Below are positions 62,178 through 64,000 of a stretch of 64,000 nucleotides of DNA, piece by piece; positions within the stretch are counted from its first letter, which is position 1; every line of letters starts with the position of its first letter. Both the position numbers and the translations under genes were made by a program. Source of the DNA: Pedobacter sp. PLR (GTDB lineage Bacteria; Bacteroidota; Bacteroidia; Sphingobacteriales; Sphingobacteriaceae). Below the pieces are notes generated by a model, which was not told where the DNA came from, did no database searches, and was given only the letters and a program-made list of their open reading frames with translations. Location: positions 124,001-188,000 of the forward strand of contig NZ_JAPIVQ010000003.1 of the NCBI RefSeq assembly GCF_026239675.1, written 5' to 3'.

Positions 62178-63269
62178 TTAGTTAGATTTAATATGCTGTG
62201 CAATATATTTTAAGACCAATTGTCCCATTTCTTTTGTTCCAAGGATCTGGTCAGGATTGGTTGTTTCATCGGCAATGTCGCCTGTTCTGTAACCTTCTTT
62301 CAATACCTGATCTACGGTATCAATGATCACTTTCGCTTCTGCCAATAGTCCGAAACCGATTTCCAGCATCAGGGAAACAGATAGGATAGAAGCTAAAGGA
62401 TTCGCCAGGTTTTTTCCGGTGATGTCATGCGCTGAGCCATGGATCGGTTCAAAGAAACCAGTGCTTTCTCCAACAGAAGCGGAAGCAAGCATACCCATAG
62501 AACCGGCAATCTGTGAAGCCTCATCGGTTAAGATATCACCAAACAAGTTAGCCGTTAATACCACGTCAAACTGCTTAGGATCTTTGATCAATTGCATCGC
62601 TGCATTGTCAATGAACATATGAGTAGTTTCTACTTCCGGGTATTGTTTTGCTATATTTTGTACGGTTTCTCTCCATAATCTAGAGCTTTCCAATACATTG
62701 GCTTTATCTACAGAACAAAGTTTCTTTCTGCGTTTCATTGCAGCTTCGAACGCTTTGTGTGCAATTCTTTCTACCTCATAACGGTGGTAGATCATTAAAT
62801 CAGAAGCCGTGTTTTTATCTTCAGAACGGGTTTTCTCACCGAAATAAACATCTCCGGTTAGCTCTCTGAAAAACAGGATATCTGTACCTTTTAATATATT
62901 AGCTTTGATGCTGGAAGCGTTTAACAACTCATCAAATAATAAAATCGGACGTAAGTTAGCATACAAGCCTAATTCCTTACGGATTTTAAGTAAACCTTGC
63001 TCCGGACGAACTTGTAAAGAAGGATCGTTGTCATATTTAGCATGACCAACTGCACCGAAAAGGATAGCATCACTTTTTTGAGCTTTTTCCAGTGTTTCAT
63101 CAGGCAGGGGACTACCAGTTACTTCGATTGCAGCATGGCCCATTAATGCCTCATCATAGCTGAAATCATGTCCGAAACCTTTGGCAATCTCTTCTAATAC
63201 GGCTTTACCCCAGGTAGTAACCTCAGGCCCGATACCATCACCAGGAATGACTAATATATTTTTTTTCAT
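62178..63269 (-). CDS. leuB: 3-isopropylmalate dehydrogenase
   Basis: This 363-residue NAD-dependent enzyme oxidises 3-isopropylmalate. VIPGDGIGPEVT at the start, RELTGDVYFGEKTR near 135 and the Asp-rich NLFGDILTDEASQIAGSMG near 245 are diagnostic of the isopropylmalate/isocitrate dehydrogenase family, and FFEPIHGSAHDITGKNLANP near 272 gives the NAD-binding region. It precedes leuA by 12 bp. Upstream is a 20-bp perfect hairpin (63295-63355) that separates it from an ABC ATPase gene. Confidence 0.94.
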   Translation of the reverse strand: MKKNILVIPGDGIGPEVTTWGKAVLEEIAKGFGHDFSYDEALMGHAAIEVTGSPLPDETLEKAQKSDAILFGAVGHAKYDNDPSLQVRPEQGLLKIRKELGLYANLRPILLFDELLNASSIKANILKGTDILFFRELTGDVYFGEKTRSEDKNTASDLMIYHRYEVERIAHKAFEAAMKRRKKLCSVDKANVLESSRLWRETVQNIAKQYPEVETTHMFIDNAAMQLIKDPKQFDVVLTANLFGDILTDEASQIAGSMGMLASASVGESTGFFEPIHGSAHDITGKNLANPLASILSVSLMLEIGFGLLAEAKVIIDTVDQVLKEGYRTGDIADETTNPDQILGTKEMGQLVLKYIAQHIKSN

Positions 63270-63294
63270 CAGTATAATTTTGTTTTTATCTGTT

Positions 63295-63355
63295 ATGAAG
63301 CTATCCTAAGCATATTGACAACTGTTTTCAGGCAGTATGCTTAGGATAGCTTCAT
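63295..63355. repeat. 20-bp perfect inverted repeat between ABC ATPase and leuB
   Basis: Arms 63295-63314 and 63336-63355 are exact complements, starting ATGAAGCTATCC. The 21-nt loop holds a small CTG-TTTT-CAG hairpin. On the minus strand it begins 2-3 bp after the ABC ATPase stop and has no T run; on the plus strand it ends in TTTTT. It may be a 3-prime boundary or leader structure for leuB. Confidence 0.75.
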
Positions 63356-63357
63356 TT

Positions 63358-64000
63358 TTAAATGCTTTGTAATAAGTGTTCAACGGATTTTACTGCACCG
63401 TCTTCTAATAATATTCTTTTCTCTATACATTCCGGAAGTTGTGATTCAAAGTGGCCAACGTAAATTAACGTGGTGCCATCCTTACACAATTCATCTACCA
63501 GTCTGTTGAAATGTTGTGTCTGTTGCTGATCTAAACCCTGACAAGGTTCATCAAGGATCAGTATTGCTGGTTTTTTGACAATTGTTCTGGCCAATAAGGT
63601 TAAGCGTTGCTTACCTAAAGGCAGCTCGTTCATCAAGGTGTTTTTGTAGGCTGACAATCCGAAATACTGAATTAACTCATCTACCCGGGCATGTTTTGTT
63701 GAACCCGGACTGCAATACAATCCTGAACTGTCATAAAAGCCGGAGGCAATGCTCTGCCAGACAGTAGCAGAAGCGTCAAAATACCAGTGTAATTCAGGAG
63801 AGATTAAACCAATGCGTTCTTTGATCTCCCAAATGCTTTCACCGGTTCCTCTTTTATTTCCGAAAAGATAAAAGTTGTTGGCATAAGCCTGAGGATGATC
63901 ACCACTGATTAAACTTAACAAAGTTGATTTTCCAGAGCCATTGTGACCTTGTAAAAGCCACTTTTCACCTGCATTCACTTCCCAGTTGATGTTTTTTAAC
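63358..64000 (-). CDS. ModF-like ABC ATP-binding protein, C-terminal part
   Basis: The frame is open to the right edge of the window, so the N-terminal part is missing. The visible ~213 residues include NWEVNAGEKWLLQGHNGSGKST (Walker A), an LPLGKQRLTLLARTIVKKPAILILDEPCQGLDQQQ stretch (signature plus Walker B) and YVGHFESQLPECI, which resembles the second nucleotide-binding domain of ModF (PhrA), a tandem ABC ATPase linked to molybdate. The signature motif is LPLGKQR in place of LSGGQ, as in that group. A GTG at 63976-63978 is an internal codon, not the start. Confidence 0.75.
   Translation of the reverse strand, partial: LKNINWEVNAGEKWLLQGHNGSGKSTLLSLISGDHPQAYANNFYLFGNKRGTGESIWEIKERIGLISPELHWYFDASATVWQSIASGFYDSSGLYCSPGSTKHARVDELIQYFGLSAYKNTLMNELPLGKQRLTLLARTIVKKPAILILDEPCQGLDQQQTQHFNRLVDELCKDGTTLIYVGHFESQLPECIEKRILLEDGAVKSVEHLLQSI

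Overview
The window looks like a chromosomal segment from a Bacteroidota bacterium of the Sphingobacteriaceae, most like Pedobacter. This rests on several features: many lipoproteins, a TamL/TamB pair in which TamA is a lipoprotein, the long form of IspG, a HmuY-type heme lipoprotein, DUF6702 and DUF2911 proteins, weak Shine-Dalgarno signals, and promoters of the TTG-N19-TAnnTTTG type (cleanest in front of parE). Genes are densely packed. No rRNA, tRNA, CRISPR array, prophage or insertion sequence could be seen.

Layout. 1-3.8 kb: the end of a PAS protein, a lone receiver, a structured non-coding stretch, a cupin, a fatty acid desaturase and two BON-domain proteins. 3.8-4.4 kb: a gene-free stretch with eight 23-bp tandem repeats and a hairpin element. 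4.4-8.7 kb: RhlE-type helicase and two transporters. 8.7-23.4 kb: both topoisomerase IV subunits (parE, parC) flanking a tamB-tamL-yihY operon and cdd. 23.4-27 kb: M1 peptidase, HupE/UreJ-like membrane protein and a DUF6702 protein. 28.6-36.2 kb: a complete heme-uptake operon hmuRYTUVS. 36.3-44.7 kb: rRNA methyltransferase, MlaFE-like lipid transporter, SDR, PspC/LiaF-like envelope proteins, RDD protein, ispG and a DUF2911 protein. 45.9-54.8 kb: heme biosynthesis, hemA-hemCD-hemB-hemL-[kinase-regulator-TPR]-hemE-hemJ. 54.9-59.2 kb: an ECF sigma factor, putative anti-sigma factor and outer-membrane barrel, an orphan ABC ATPase and small proteins. 59.4-64 kb: ilvA, leuA, leuB and the end of a ModF-like ABC ATPase.

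How it fits together. Heme is the main theme. One operon imports and handles heme, and a second makes it. Both have copies of the same 21-bp palindrome upstream, resembling a Fur-family (Irr/PerR-like) operator: three around the hmuR promoter and one upstream of hemA. A two-component system with almost no extracytoplasmic sensor loop sits inside the heme biosynthesis cluster.

The best candidate for something undescribed is a family of about 90-nt structured hairpins. There are three copies, at 2729-2815, 4281-4372 and 44744-44833. They share loop sequences and identical internal-loop geometry while their stems differ by compensating changes. Two copies lie 26-27 nt downstream of a stop codon and are bounded by A and T tracts.
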